From Atriophallophorus winterbourni (Eukaryota > Platyhelminthes > Trematoda > Plagiorchiida > Microphallidae), in the NCBI GenBank assembly GCA_013407085.1, contig JACCGJ010013886.1:25102-89101 (forward strand): DNA of 64,000 nucleotides, in the 5' to 3' direction. This document shows positions 41,501 to 53,442 of the stretch, piece by piece. How positions within the stretch are numbered: the first letter of the stretch is position 1; each line of letters opens with the position of its first letter. The notes beneath the pieces were generated by a model, which did no database searches, had not been told where the DNA came from, and saw only the letters and a list, made by a program, of their open reading frames with translations. The position numbers and the translations under genes are program-made.

Positions 41501-44500
41501 ATTCCGAATGAGATCCAACTACCTGATTGTATGCCACCTGAGACACGGTAGGTGATCTATTGGTGCGGTTTTTCTGTGCATGAAACGTTTCCATCCGCAA
41601 TGTTCGGTCATTGATCATACCGCATTTTTGTTCCATTTCAATGAAACACTGAACCCGTACTTGTGCCACGGATCATGACAGCTTGCTAAAAGAACAAGTC
41701 AAACAACCATTTCCCCGTAAACAAATGGGGGTTATTCGGCTTACAAATCCACAACTTGGTAACGGCTTCGAGGGCGCAATTTACCTAGTATTGTATTCAC
41801 ATAAAATTAATTTCCTACTCTGTTAAACAAAATTAAACGGTGTAAACCACTGTTGAAGTCATACTGGAAGAGATGTGGGTGATAGAAATGCACACAAATA
41901 AAGATTTTTGTTTCAGCTCCATGGGTTTAGCCCCGGTAAAATGTTTGGGCACATGTGATTGACCTGGTTTATTGCGCCAACCATATCTAACATTGGCTTG
42001 CAAAGTCACGCCTTTTTACGATTTTTCCACTGATTTAAGTCATGAAGTCTGTGATCGTACTGTTTCTACATACCAAGTACAAATGGCATGAAGCCAGTCG
42101 TGGGGTGTGTCATGAAATTGGGGTTTTTGTTATGCTTTGTTGTTTATACGATATTCGCCTGAATTATTATAGGTGTTCGGGTAGGAATGATACAGTTTCT
42201 AAACTTATTTTTTCTAGAATTTTATATACAATATTTCATATGTGGTTTCTATTAATTTACATCGGCAAAGGCCACTGGGCTAATTCTTCTATTGGTTGCT
42301 GTACGCAGTGGATAATTCTATTTTTAGTACGCAATACTAGCATCTCTCATTTAATTTTCTGGCATCAGCTGGCAATGATGGCACACAAATATCAAGTTTA
42401 AAGGTACTTAACGGGATTTAAAAATCGAGAACTCCACTCTAATCACCCACATAGCTTACCCAGTGACTGAAGTCACTGTCTATTAAGCTGGACAAACCAC
42501 CAATGCTCATTGGTGCAGTTTGAACTCGATTTTACTTCCAATAGAAAAATCACCCGCACGCATATACAATGGTGCTGCACACGGGTAACCGTACTAATTG
42601 TGTTTGCAAGCGGTAATGAGCTTCCCGATGGAATATATTTGGGACCGATCGTTGTATTCATAATGCCAAGCAATTTTGGGTAATGAGCGCATCTCAGAAC
42701 ATGCTATAGTCTCATTGTTCGTTTCTTTTCTTTAGATCTGTCTTCTTCTGCCTCAATCCGACGTTATCTCACCCGTGTGTAATCTATAGCAGTGTGCGGC
42801 ATTCGGTGACTTGAATCCGTTGGTTTCCGTCGCGGGACGGGCTCCATCTTGTGGTTGAGAAAGTTCCTCATGACTGTACAAACCCAGGTGTCGTGCCCCA
42901 AACACATCATCTTCAAGCTGATTGGCATCTCGTTTTTCTTATTTATTTACTCAACGATATATTCTTGTTCTAGGTGTCGTTTAAAATTGATTGCAATTTC
43001 CTCTCTTTTTCACAGTCCCGCCCGTGTTCCGATGTCTATTGAACAGCAAAAAAGTGCCCTTGAAAATAAACTCGCTCAGTTACGTGTGAACCGCTTGCGA
43101 ATGAAAATATACGGAGAGGTAATCATGCGAAATTGTTTCTCCGTTTTGGTGTATCATTGTTTAGCTAATATGTTACCTAATCGATGCATATAAACAACCT
43201 AAAACCGGTGCTGGCTGAACGAGCTTGCTTTTCCGTTGGATAAAAGGCTAAGCATGTTGTTTTAATCACCAATGGAAGCGTTTTATATCCGCCATCGTGC
43301 ATAGTTTGGCTGTTTGGGATTCGCGAATGTGCGCGACATTTCAATTTCGGGGATTTATTAAACTATAAACTTATTTCGACAAACTGGTTTGGGTAGTTGA
43401 TTATCGGCACATAAAATTCAGCGCTAAAAGAAATGTTTCCTTTCCTTTATATTGCTCGGTTGATTATTATTATTATTATTATTAGTAGTAGTAGTAGTAG
43501 TAGTATGGATTGATGAATGGATTGATGAATGTTGGCCTCCTTCGGTCCATGTCGACCATGGATGCACATCACAAGCGCATGGTGGATTCGTGCTCCGCTG
43601 CGTTTCAACTGATTCGGAATTGGACATCGCTCCCGAAGCGCTCACAGCGATAAGTAGTATTGGGTTAACCGACGTCGGTCGCACGCTGACGGTGTGATCT
43701 ACGTTCGTCGGCTCAGAGCCGTATTTACTATTTCCCAGCTTGCAGATGACGCTTTACACAGTGCCTCCAACGTGAGCGTTCACGAACAAGTTATTCCCAA
43801 CCCCTAGAGTCAATGTCAACACCCTACATATCTTTGCATTACAAGTGCGGTCTGCTCACAGGTGGGCTTCCTGATTTCAACTCAACATAGAGTAGATCTT
43901 TTGCAATACGACCACCTTCCATTCTGTACACGACCCGAACAGCGTCGTAGTACGGGGAACATACTTTGTAGGCCACCTTCAGAAAGCACCTGACCATTCG
44001 TTACTTTGTTAATCCAGTATATGTTAAAGCTATGGCGCATGCTCCTTATGATTACTATTATTCCTTATCACGCGGTTTTGACAAATTGGGATGGTGCTTA
44101 TATCCGGTTTTCTTAGCATCTACTTGTACAGACTCTATGATTGAACACTGGACAGGGTGCTAGGCTATCGCAGTTATTCTGTTGCCCATTTTAATTTTAG
44201 TTATAGCGGGCATGTAGGTCAACCACATTTCCGAAATTTAAAAGCACTGCGTAATTCGCATCGATTTCGTTATGTACACGCACGGTCAAGGTCCATCGAC
44301 TCATTCGCCAAGATGCAGTAACAAGTTGCATGTTGTTATGTTGTATCATCCACATTTTCCATGCGGTAATGGTCAACCATTGCGGATAACCTCTCGCTAG
44401 ACACGGAGATTGATAATCGGATTGGCAGAGCAGCTGTCATTCTGTCCCGATTGAACTCTCGTGTTTGAGGTAACCACGAGCTGACTGCAAAGACAAAGAT

Positions 44501-45725
44501 GATGGTATACAGCGCGTGCGTACTGAATGCTTTACTGTACAGCTGTGAAACTTGGACCACCCACGCGAGACATGGACAGAAACTTTCCATCTGCGAAGCA
44601 TCTGTCTTATATTGAACATATCGTGGATGGACAAACTGACTAATGCTGAAGTGCTTTCAAAGGCGGGTCTACAGAGCCTACTCACCTTGTCTTGGCCACG
44701 TTTACAGAATAGAAATGGTCGTATTCCGAAATATCTACTCTACGGTGAGTTGCAATTAGGAAGTCGACCATTGGGCAGACCGCGCTTGTGGTACAAAGAC
44801 GTCTGCAAAAGAGATATGAAACCCCTTGGCAATGACCCAGCGAGTTGGGAAGAACTTGCTCTTGACCGTTCACATTGGAGGCATTGTGTAAAGCGTCGTC
44901 TACAAGCTGTGGAGGAGCAGCTACTGCTCTTGGCTGCTGAACGCAGATCACGCCGCCGGCGTTCAAATGATGCAATACAACAGAGTTTTGACTATCGTTG
45001 CAAGCTCTGCGGGAGAGATTGTTCCTCCCGAATCGGACTGTTTAGTAATTCAAAGTGCTGTAGAACATGAAAATTCATGCGATTGTGATGTACACCCATG
45101 GTCGACATCGACCGAAGGAGGCCAACAACAACTACTTTTAAATAGACATTTTCGATGCGATAATGGTCTGACACCGGAATTCCAAGCCGATCTCTTGTGG
45201 TCGTGTTAATGCAGTGGTCGGTACGGTGTATCTATGACCCGGTAGCAACCATGGTTACCCAACAAACAGTTTTGTTCTGAGATCGAATCACAGTGATGCT
45301 GATTGTGGTGAGGCATGAAATTCGTTTGTCATGTGTCAGGTTGCCGGGTTGAACCGTTCTTTAAACATGTTCGCAAAAGTGCCTAATCCATTTTCCTTGA
45401 CATAATCAAAGGTGAAATGTTTGCCATCAGGAGACATTACGACTTGATCAATGGATGAAGATGTACGATTTATCTTTTTCATGTTAGTGAAGTAATGTAT
45501 CATGTGTCCCAACATGTTATTAATCAAGATAGAAGGATGCAGAATCCCAAAGCGTTAGTTGTGTATGAAATTGCACCTCAGTGCTGTTTTTTCACTCATG
45601 ATAATCAATAAATTTGACCGTTTGATATTACTTGAACCGCTTCAATAATTCTCTGATTGCAGAAGGTCCTGCGCTCCGTGTTGCAACGCCGTGCTGCCTG
45701 GTCTATACCGACTAACGAACTTTGA
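32507..45725 (+). CDS. ALMS-motif protein gene (Alstrom-syndrome-protein/centrosomal type), 5' end not found
   Basis: Eight exons were inferred from AG/GT sites with consistent phases: 32507-32747, 33872-34222, 36080-36469, 36707-36946, 38828-39316, 41143-41197, 43016-43118 and 45663-45725 (stop). The joined frame has no internal stop. The C-terminal part carries an ALMS motif: SLQSVFEQRMSRWISRSRER, then KRIKLASEHRRYE. It continues in the last exons with LRVNRLRMKIYGE and KVLRSVLQRRAAW. Both halves match the plan of the C-terminal domain in ALMS1, CEP295 and C10orf90-type proteins, which target centrosomes and basal bodies. The rest is low-complexity and serine/proline-rich, as in that family. 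Exon 32507 starts in phase 0, so a first exon is missing. Introns contain LINE and SINE insertions. Confidence 0.78.
33872..34222 (+). CDS. ALMS-motif gene, exon with basic helix
   Basis: The exon begins after TTCTAG at 33871 and ends at GTAAGT (33223 of the same kb; donor at 34223). It encodes a proline-rich start and a charged helix (LSELRNRAEHQLNEMVNILK), then a serine/glutamate-rich tail. It enters and leaves in phase 1, joining RR|D upstream and SRG|GLMWFEPY downstream without a stop. Confidence 0.7.
34285..34640 (+). pseudogene. LINE 3' fragment in an ALMS-gene intron
   Basis: Begins inside RPLGRP-type sequence and reads RYKDVCKRYMKALGTDP, ELALDRSHWRYCVKRRLQ and a terminal CQRCGRDCSS half zinc finger, then the family 3' UTR (CCATGGTCGACATCGACCGA). 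It is 5'-truncated, same-strand, and about 60 bp past the exon donor at 34222. Confidence 0.75.
34640..36079. other. Intron of the ALMS-motif gene
   Basis: Contains a (GATA)n-type tract at 34890-34945. Overlapping open frames at 35609-35957 do not correspond to any recognised domain, and the sequence may be an old repeat. Nothing else is seen. Confidence 0.5.
36947..38827. other. Intron of the ALMS-motif gene with a SINE-like copy
   Basis: A full-length plus-strand copy of the 230-bp SINE-like repeat lies at 37877-38100, followed by (CATAC)n. The rest shows no recognisable feature. Confidence 0.6.
38828..39316 (+). CDS. ALMS-motif gene, exon with the ALMS core
   Basis: The exon starts after CAATCTAG and ends before GTGAAG. 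It encodes a serine-rich lead, then SLQSVFEQRMSRWISRSRER and the basic helix to NEERVRLFGS, the first block of the ALMS motif. A cysteine-rich stretch follows (CCACVHDCASGNSC) that is not part of the usual motif. It enters and leaves in phase 1. Confidence 0.78.
39317..43015. other. Two large ALMS-gene introns around the small exon 41143-41197
   Basis: A (TGTA)n microsatellite lies at 40801-40823. A stretch near 40960-41060 (GCTTCACCAGGAATCACTCTG) is weakly similar to part of hammerhead repeat family 2 at about 10990. No other gene is supported. Open frames at 40590, 41334 and 42042 lack coding signals. Confidence 0.5.
43016..43118 (+). CDS. ALMS-motif gene, penultimate exon
   Basis: After TTTTTCACAG. 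Codons read ARVPMSIEQQKSALENKLAQ, then LRVNRLRMKIYGE, leaving in phase 0 at GTAATC. NRLR followed by a basic helix is the second ALMS-motif block. The final exon 45663-45725 completes it (KVLRSVLQRR). Confidence 0.75.
43465..44060 (-). pseudogene. Degenerate minus-strand LINE 3' fragment in the last ALMS intron
   Basis: The minus strand carries the family 3' UTR (CATGGTCGACATGGACCGAA) at about 43540 and scattered LINE C-terminal codons up to 44060. It ends in a (CTA)n(ATA)n tract at 43465-43505 that probably is the element tail. Many stops and shifts are present. Confidence 0.55.
44370..45160 (+). pseudogene. LINE ORF2 C-terminal fragment in the last ALMS intron
   Basis: Plus-strand codons, with shifts, read TEIDNRIGRAAVILSRLNSR, KTKMMVYSACVLNALLYSCE, then ISWMDKLTNAEVLSKAGL, YKDVCKRDMKPLGND, ELALDRSHWRHCVKRRLQ and a terminal CKLCGRDCSSRIGLFSN zinc finger, followed by the family 3' UTR. 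This is the longest copy of this LINE group in the window. It is 5'-truncated and dead. Confidence 0.75.
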
Positions 45726-48248
45726 ATGTACGAATCGCCGCTATTCCCGATGTGACCTTCACCCTAGGTTGTACTGGAGTCAAACGCACACATGCACATA
45801 CCCACGCAGCATTTGTGATCTAACTTACTTACTTAGTTTTCCTCTCTCGCTATCTTTTATCTTTGCTTTCCGGTGCCTTTGGCCACTTCAATCTAATTTC
45901 GACGCAACATTGTGTGTAACTTATTGTTTTCCGTCTTGGCAAATGACTGTCATCACTTGGGCCGAGATAACTTTGCATTTCTATTCTTTCTTGATTGTGA
46001 GTTGGTATCCGAAAGCGAGTGTTTAATCTAAAGTTACACATACAGACACATTGCGCTTCGGATTGGTTGAATTACGTACCGTGGGGTGCGGGTTGGTTGA
46101 CAAGTCACTTTCTAATTAGAGCTTGGAAAAAGATGAGCTTTCTAAAATAACAGTTGACATGGGGATCAACTTGACCGCTCCGTGGCTGATTCAGTAAATC
46201 ATAGTTCACAGACGAGGTCATGTGTTTACTTGTGTACAACAATATCGATTTCGTTATGTGCATGGACGGTCAAGGTCACCGACCCATTCACACATAAGCT
46301 CAACAATGGGTACACTGAGACTGCTCTTCAAACTAGATGATTTCATCAGGAATTATTCTATCGAAGTGCCATGCGATCAGGTTTTCTAAACTTTCGAGTC
46401 TTCCATCTTCGTGTCCGGTAAAGTGATTGTAAATTACGAAAATGATATTATATTTACACACCAAATACCACAATGCATGTCAGCGAAACTTGAACCATCA
46501 ACTCCGCACACGAACAAATGCTCTTTCTTCATTTATAAATCAACTGTGGTGTCACGAACATCATTTGTATGCGCAAGGTAATCAACCTAATCTACAAAGA
46601 TATTGAGCTTCTGTGGACAGCGTCAGTCGCACTGGTTAGTTCATTTATGTGAAATGGAGAACGGCTGTAATCCCAAAAAGATTTACTTTGGAGATTTTGA
46701 ATCAATTTGTTAACTTATCGTCAGGCTGCACTTTCGGTATGAAGAGATGTTGAAGTTGTCAATGGTGAACCTGCGGCGTGAGAGCACTAGTATCATTTTC
46801 AAATTGAGGAGTGAATGCCACTGTTAGCTACTTAACGAAGACCACAAGAGACAGACAAACGATGCTCATCCCGATTTATCCTTGCGCAAGTTGTGGGAGT
46901 GATTCTTACTCCCAAACCGGACTGTGTGGCCTTGAACAAGCTAATTTCAAATGTAGTGTTCTACTCAATTGATTTGAGTAGCTTGGAAATTAGCTTGTTT
47001 GTCTCTTTAGCACACAAAACGTTCACATGACCTCCACGTCCGCGCTACCTATCGTTTTCCTTTTGTTTGTGCTGTTTTTCGGTCACACTTGCTCAGCTTA
47101 CGTGTTGTCGTTAAGGCGAGACGATTCTGTCTTCTTCTTCCTCTTCTTCTTGGTATTTAAGTTTGCCTTTACGTCTGAGTGACAGCGACAGGAAGCCAAT
47201 AACTGTTCGCTATTAATCGATTGTTTTCCTATGGGCCGTTTATTTTAAGTTCTTCATTTGTAAGACATGAAATTTTCACGTGTTTATGGTGTCCTGATAA
47301 GACAACAGCAGCCGCGGAGCATAGCCTTTTTGATTCCGTCAAATAAAATCTTTGCCCGCGTATCCTTATAGGATTTCTCAGACCGATAAAATCAGCTGTT
47401 AGGCTTCAACATAATATCACGTCACTGCTATGCAAATAAAATTCAAAATCGTAGCTCATGAGTTCAGAAATATTAAAATGGAAAAGCAGTTGCTAAATGT
47501 GGTCACAAGGAAAGAGATAAACACCACGAGTTATTGTTCCATGAATATCCTTCGGATGTTCTTCGATTCATAGTAATGTTCTGTGGCTGGAAAAAATTGA
47601 GCCCATCTCAAGATCGTGGTCACGCCTTTTCGTTTTTTCCTAGAATCTTCTGAGGTCCAAGGTGCCCCACTCTCTCGCGAACGCGCTGAGCATGCAGACA
47701 AGTTGTGGTTACTCGCAGACATTCTGAGAGATGTTGCGTTTGGCGCATTTCAAAGTCATGCTATCAGAATTACTGCATGGTAAAATTGTGCCTGAGAAAG
47801 TCGATACTTTTAGCCAATGTCACAGCGAGGGTTTAATAAACCGAACAGGTAAGGCAATATAGGAGATTTGTCACGTGTAATCATTATATAATTCAATTTA
47901 AGCACGAGGTAAGAGAATATTTTTTTAAATTTATAAAAGAGAATACATATCAAAAGTGCTACACAAAATTGAGCATTCGAAATTCTACAAGTATTTTTCA
48001 CTTTAACCTATAATAAAAATCCGGTTATTTTCAACCTGACAGCATTGGGTATCATTATATTTGAAATAAGGTATTCTGTTCAGTAAGTAAGGAAAGAGTA
48101 ATGATAGTCACATCCCGTAACTATTCCAGATCACCGTGATAATCAAGCTAAAGTTTGCAAGATGTGGCAAATGCAAAGAGTACGCGACGCAATATAGCTT
48201 GTCAATAAGCGGCAAATGAGAAATGGCTCGATTATGGTTTAGTATGCA
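45726..48248. other. Intergenic DNA downstream of the ALMS-motif gene
   Basis: Starts with the 3' UTR of the ALMS-motif gene; no clear nearby poly-A signal was identified. A CTTCTTCTTCCTCTTCTTCT tract lies at about 47130. No gene is seen. Confidence 0.5.
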
Positions 48249-48450
48249 AGCACAAGCCTGATCCAGGCAAAGTGCCGTACTAATATACTGTCAGGTTCCC
48301 CAGCCCTAGACAGATATGAGGAAGAAAAAAGAACAGGAAATGATAATGAGACTCCAGCATGTTTCAGCATGCAGCTCACTACCTCTGGCCAATCAATTTA
48401 GCACGGTGTTAGCCGCACAGCACAAAGTACTGCACGATTGCACATCCGGC
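48249..48450. repeat. SINE-like repeat, reverse copy
   Basis: Reverse orientation of the unit at 27612-27841, beginning GCACAAGCCTGATCCAGGCA and ending GCACGATTGCACATCCG. Slightly diverged in the middle. Confidence 0.75.
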
Positions 48451-48584
48451 TCGATTACCAATTGCTACCACACACGAGACGCTTCTATGTTATATAAAAG
48501 GTGGAGAAATGTGCGACTAAAATCGAATCCGACTGAAAATTTCGGATGCTGAGATTATGCGTGAAAATGTATCGTGAAAACGGG

Positions 48585-49570
48585 ATGATTACGGGTTGCC
48601 ATTTAACATGAAGTTTAAATTGTTAGCGGTGGCGATTCCTTGGAAAGCATTGTAGTCCGTGATTATCCGTACCAGGGGTACCTCCTCGTCGAGGATTTCG
48701 GCGTAAGAAACGAAAAATATAAGGACGAGGTGATCGCTCTTCCCCAAAGGCGGTTCATAATGCATTTCTTCTACCATCAGCTCCGCGATAGTCAGCACTA
48801 AATCGAGTACAGATGGACAATCGCCACTCCGAAAGCGTGTAGCAACATTCATGTGGTTGTACGATAGATGGCTGTGGATGAAATCATCTAGATCCGCAGC
48901 AAACGTTTTTGGCTGGTTTTCAGGAGAGTTAAAATCCCACATCAGCGTGTGGGGTAGTAATAAGACGAAGCGAATGTTTGCATCCATGGAACGTGGAGTA
49001 TTCGGTGGACGACATGTTATCGCCACGAGGGCAGTCCCTATTTTAAGTTGTATGCGACACCAAAATGAGTCCACCACGCTATGTTGATCATGCGGGAGAA
49101 CCTCACAAGAAAGACGTGAATTATAGTATAGAAGAACACCGCCCCTTTAGTTGGACGATCGTTCCTGAGAATGAACATATTAGTGAGAGAAACCTCGGCA
49201 TCAGTGATCCAAGAGCTTAGCCAAGTTTCTGATACAGCCATTATGTCGACATGACGAGCAACATGCCGCAAGCGAAGTTACGCAAGTTAGCTGAGTAAAC
49301 CCTGCGGGTTCGTGTATAGACAGTTCAACCCCTCTCGCGAAAGGTTAGGAGCAGCTTCCGTTATATGAATATCTAGATCGCCGATCCCATTTGAATCGGC
49401 TCTTTGGTTAGTCATGTCCGTCTGGACCATATTCATTTCGGATAATGGAAGCTGTGGCGTCAGTCGCAGTTCACTGTTTATCCGCTTTTTCAGGGCCAAG
49501 CGAAGACCAACTTCTGCTGGATCAGAAAAACTGACTACTATTTTTAAACGAGTAGTAAGTATTTTCCACA
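48585..49570 (-). pseudogene. CR1-like endonuclease fragment (copy H)
   Basis: Minus-strand pieces read TNPQGLLS, VDIMAVSETWLSSWITDAEV, NDRPTKG, WDFNSPENQP (in place of the usual GDFNLP), DLVLTIAEL and PPLGKSDH. They give the APE endonuclease domain of a CR1-like ORF2 in order, with two frameshifts. The reverse transcriptase part is missing, which is the reverse of the usual 5' truncation. Confidence 0.75.
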
Positions 49571-51460
49571 ATTACAATGAGAGTTGGGTGAGTAATAGTT
49601 TTAAGATAATATGCAGCGATTATCTACAAGAGGTGGGAACGCGACACTCTCAGTCTAAATGACAGCAAACGTTTGAAGCTCTCAAGGTTGGCCACAACTG
49701 CCATCTATAAACAACAAAGACACTAAAGTGTTAGGACCTGATGTCATGTGGCCTTCGAAGCATGAGCTTGTTAAGTATCTCCGATTTAGCGGTAGCCTGA
49801 CGAGAGATCGTCCATGAAATAGTGTTCGGTATCCTCCAATTCAATAGATGCAGAAGGTTAGTTAGGCGGTACCTCACGGTACACTCTCAGCTATCTCTCA
49901 CTCAAAACGATTCTAACACCCGCTTGGCCACATACCATTAGGTTTCTAGGACTAAAGGCTGGGAGAACCATTCGACGACTATTTGTTTCTCATCTGAAAG
50001 CACAGTGCCAGAGAAGTTCAAAGGAAATCAACATCGCGAAATAGCGCGACCAGAATAGATGTAGCAAATCTAATAATTCACTCCCCGTCGCTCAGTGTGC
50101 TCCTACTGAACAAATGAGGAACACAAGCACAATAAAGTGTGGACGTATTATAAATTCAAGTGGAGCTTACGACTAAATGGACAATGGTGGTGGCTAAATC
50201 AGGTCGAACAAACGTAAATGCCAAACAATGCTGCACCATGCGCAAACTCTTTTAACTTATTCAGTCGACTGGTCGTTAAAACGAAGGAGAGAGGCTATCG
50301 CTGCATCAGATGGTGTTCACAACATCAAGAAGAATCACGGCCTCGCACACTAGGCCGAACAATTTTAATTTAGCGCGTTCGTACTTCATCTGAGGTAGTA
50401 GGATCCTTGACTAAATAGCATAGCTACCTCCTACTTAGACAGAAACTGAAGCATGTATCGAATACATAAAACGATTTATAGCCGAGGGCTCTGATGCAAG
50501 CCTCAGCATCATCATGAAGCATAGGTCTGGAGCAAGACAGTGCCGAACATGCTGTAGCAGGAAAAGCAGACGCATAAAAAAAGATAAGCGAAATATGTCA
50601 ACATGTGTAAAAGCATATTTTTTGTATAGGTTAGCTGCCCTGCGATATGACCTACAATCCAGCACACTGAGTAAATCCAATGGACGAGTATAAGGATGTA
50701 ATCGATCTGATTCGCCATTATTCGAGTACACCGTTATCAAGTGTGCTGGAATCTGTTGTTACGATCACATAAGTGGTTGTAAAATAAATTAATCGATCAC
50801 CGTTCCCTCAATGCTGCCATAAACCAATGTTGCCCAACATTCGGTTTGTTGCAGCATCTACTTACCCAGTAAGTGCATTCCAATTACCGGCAATAATCAA
50901 TATGCCATTTCCTGTTACTCTATCAACAACGGATTAAACCTGGTTATAAAAATTGTTTTTTGCATTTTGGCCGACAGATCCGGTTAAAATACATCCAATA
51001 AACTACATTTTGGACATAGCTTTCGGCTTGCAGTCATTTCGCAAAGTATCCAAACAAGTATCACGTGAATGTTTGGACCACACCATAGCAGTAGAAGCAG
51101 TTCCGCCGGGTCACACAGGACCACGCGTGCAGGTCAGGAGCTGGACTTGGTTGTCAGAGGCTATATGAGACGCGGGCCATTGGAGAATTTTTGGAATTGG
51201 GAGCTTATCCCCAAAACCGCCCCGGCCGTGACAACCTTGGAACCAGCAAACGAATATGTACCATCAAGTATAGTGCTACGGCAAGCTTCTCCATCCCACC
51301 ATGGACTTGCCACCGTCGTTTTTTGTAGCATCTACCAGGCTCTGCGAATAAGACTTGGTACGGTAGGCAGTGATGAGGCATTCTTGAAACGAGCCCCAAC
51401 TACCGCAAACAAGTTAGCATCAACGCATCCCTATCCGCAGCATCTTAGTCCTAACACCCG
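49571..51460. other. Decayed intergenic DNA
   Basis: No gene is supported. The sequence looks like very old repeat material, but I could not assign a family. Confidence 0.4.
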
Positions 51461-51469
51461 TTTGTAGAC

Positions 51470-51660
51470 ATCAATATTAGCAACGCGATGCTGCCGCAGG
51501 ACTCAAGGCGAAGGTTGACAGAAGCTACAACCGAATTACGTACACGCTAAGATCTCGTCCTCAACACGGCTGCCGGGAAAGATACAACTGCCGAGATAAA
51601 CGAACCTATCGGCCAGTTCCCGATTGATAGTAGAGATGAGATTTGAGAGAACCGCTTGCC
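51470..51660 (-). pseudogene. RTE-like LINE relic
   Basis: The minus-strand translation gives RELADRFVYLGSCI and a degraded SRVEDEI, then VANIDVYKRV. This is the segment between the catalytic domain and the C-terminus of RTE-clade proteins, here full of stops. A SINE-like copy (51735-51930) lies directly upstream of it on the minus strand. Confidence 0.5.
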
Positions 51661-51734
51661 CTCGGAAAATGTTTTACACTTGTTCGTGTTGTTGCGTAAA
51701 AAGGGTCAAATCAAAGCCATTATTGAATTATACA

Positions 51735-51930
51735 CGATGTGTAATTGTGCAGTGTTTCTGTACTGCGCAAATAACGCAATGCTACATACATTTGCCACCG
51801 ATAGTGAACTGCATGCGGAAACACGTTGGAGACTTACAGCCAGTTCAATTTCTATTGTCTAGGCCGGGACCTGACAGTATCTTAGCCCACGTTTAGCCTA
51901 TGACTATGCAGCCCTTTGTTTGGATCAGGC
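51735..51930. repeat. SINE-like repeat, diverged plus copy
   Basis: Same orientation as 27612-27841, with several substitutions and a small deletion (CTAGGCCGGGACCTGACAG). Confidence 0.7.
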
Positions 51931-53442
51931 CAAAACGTTCAGTTCCCATTCTACTAGGTGATAAGTTACTCGTGTTGGAATACACTGATGTTGCAGTCTT
52001 GTTTTTCGACTCGTAAACAAATGTGGATGCTATGCTAAACAAGATAGCTGGTATGGCGTCAGCCTTCAGAATGCCGCTAAACAACTCAGATAACATTTGG
52101 CTGGGCCGTTCTACAAATAAATAGTCTGTACTCATAAGTGCCGAAGGTGTTCAGCATTGTCTATATGCAGTATCGAGACTGAACGCACCACAAAATTGTA
52201 ACTCAATAATATCTAGACGAAGTTGAGCATTCATATACTGAGCTAGAATAATGATATCGGATCTCCTTGAGCGTCGCAAGAGTGCACTCAGTTCGTTTAG
52301 ATAACTCAGCTTTCATCAGTTCCACAATTAGTCGGAGCATAAATGGCTAGTACGAACAGACAGCACTTACTTTGAGTTCGGAATTTATATTAATAGTTGC
52401 AGCTTGTCTGGCGAGACATACTGCTATTTACAGAAATCCAGTCCAAAAGTGAGCTTTCTACACGCGAACTCTGAAGAAGACTATACTTACACCCGATTGA
52501 CCTGGAAGTGAAGTAAAGAATCACCTGAGGGGCCCAAAAACTACCCGTTGGAATGATGTTGCGGTCAAACCGATTATTGTAATTGCATCATCAAACAGTG
52601 ACAGACAACCAATCTAGGCAGAGGGCAAGAGGAGCTTGCGGCCTGATTGACGCAGGGTTCGCACATTCATCGAAACTATTTATGCAGACGCGTGAAGTTT
52701 TAGAGAAGTAACTTTGAGTTTAGGATACGGAAAGCTTCGAAAGTGTCTATCGCACTGGATACTGAAGGATAATGGTTAAAACCTGGGAAGGGGGCGAAGT
52801 GTAGGACGAGCAGCAGCAAATTGCTTTGACTGTGCGAGGGCCGATGCAAAACCGAGTAGGATTTATTTGTTGTGATGGGCTGGGATAACGTCGTGTCGCT
52901 TATGCCTACAACCAAACCCTTTGGCGAGTCTTGTCAACAACGCAGCAGGCTGAGACCGTGTTCGTCTTACCTCTATCCATCGACTTTCCTATCACGCGTG
53001 CCTTTGATTGTGCTCGGAGGAGTTTAATAAAATTACCCCCTGGTTCGGAAAACTTCGAAACCACAACCCAGTGATCAAACAATGATCAGAAATAAATAAA
53101 TTTCCGGAAATCACTCTAGCATGTATTGATAAAATTTACTTCGAACAAATGAACAATATAACATATCTAGCTAGATTGAAAGTAGGAACTCAACCAACAT
53201 GATAGTTGAAAACCGGTGCGAGCAGTGAAAAGGAAAAATAACAAACTGAGGTGGAGCACAAGCAGAACGTTACCGTAGGCATGAAACATGGGGAGCAGGA
53301 ACCGGGTTCGACATCGATTGGTCAAAATATAAAAAAATCACAAAATGTGTAGCGATTCAAGGTATGAAGGTTTAGATGTATATACAATACCGAAAGCACA
53401 TGATTTCGGTGTAGGCGACCACTATGGTCATCATAGCGTTAG
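51931..53442. other. 3' flank of the AP-4-like gene
   Basis: No gene is seen. On the minus strand an AATAAA at about 52862 could serve as poly-A signal for the gene ending at 53443. Confidence 0.4.

Noticed and set aside
42042..42401. A 119-codon open frame as a small membrane protein gene
   Set aside because: Lies in a large intron with AT-rich composition; hydrophobic residues are expected from such DNA.
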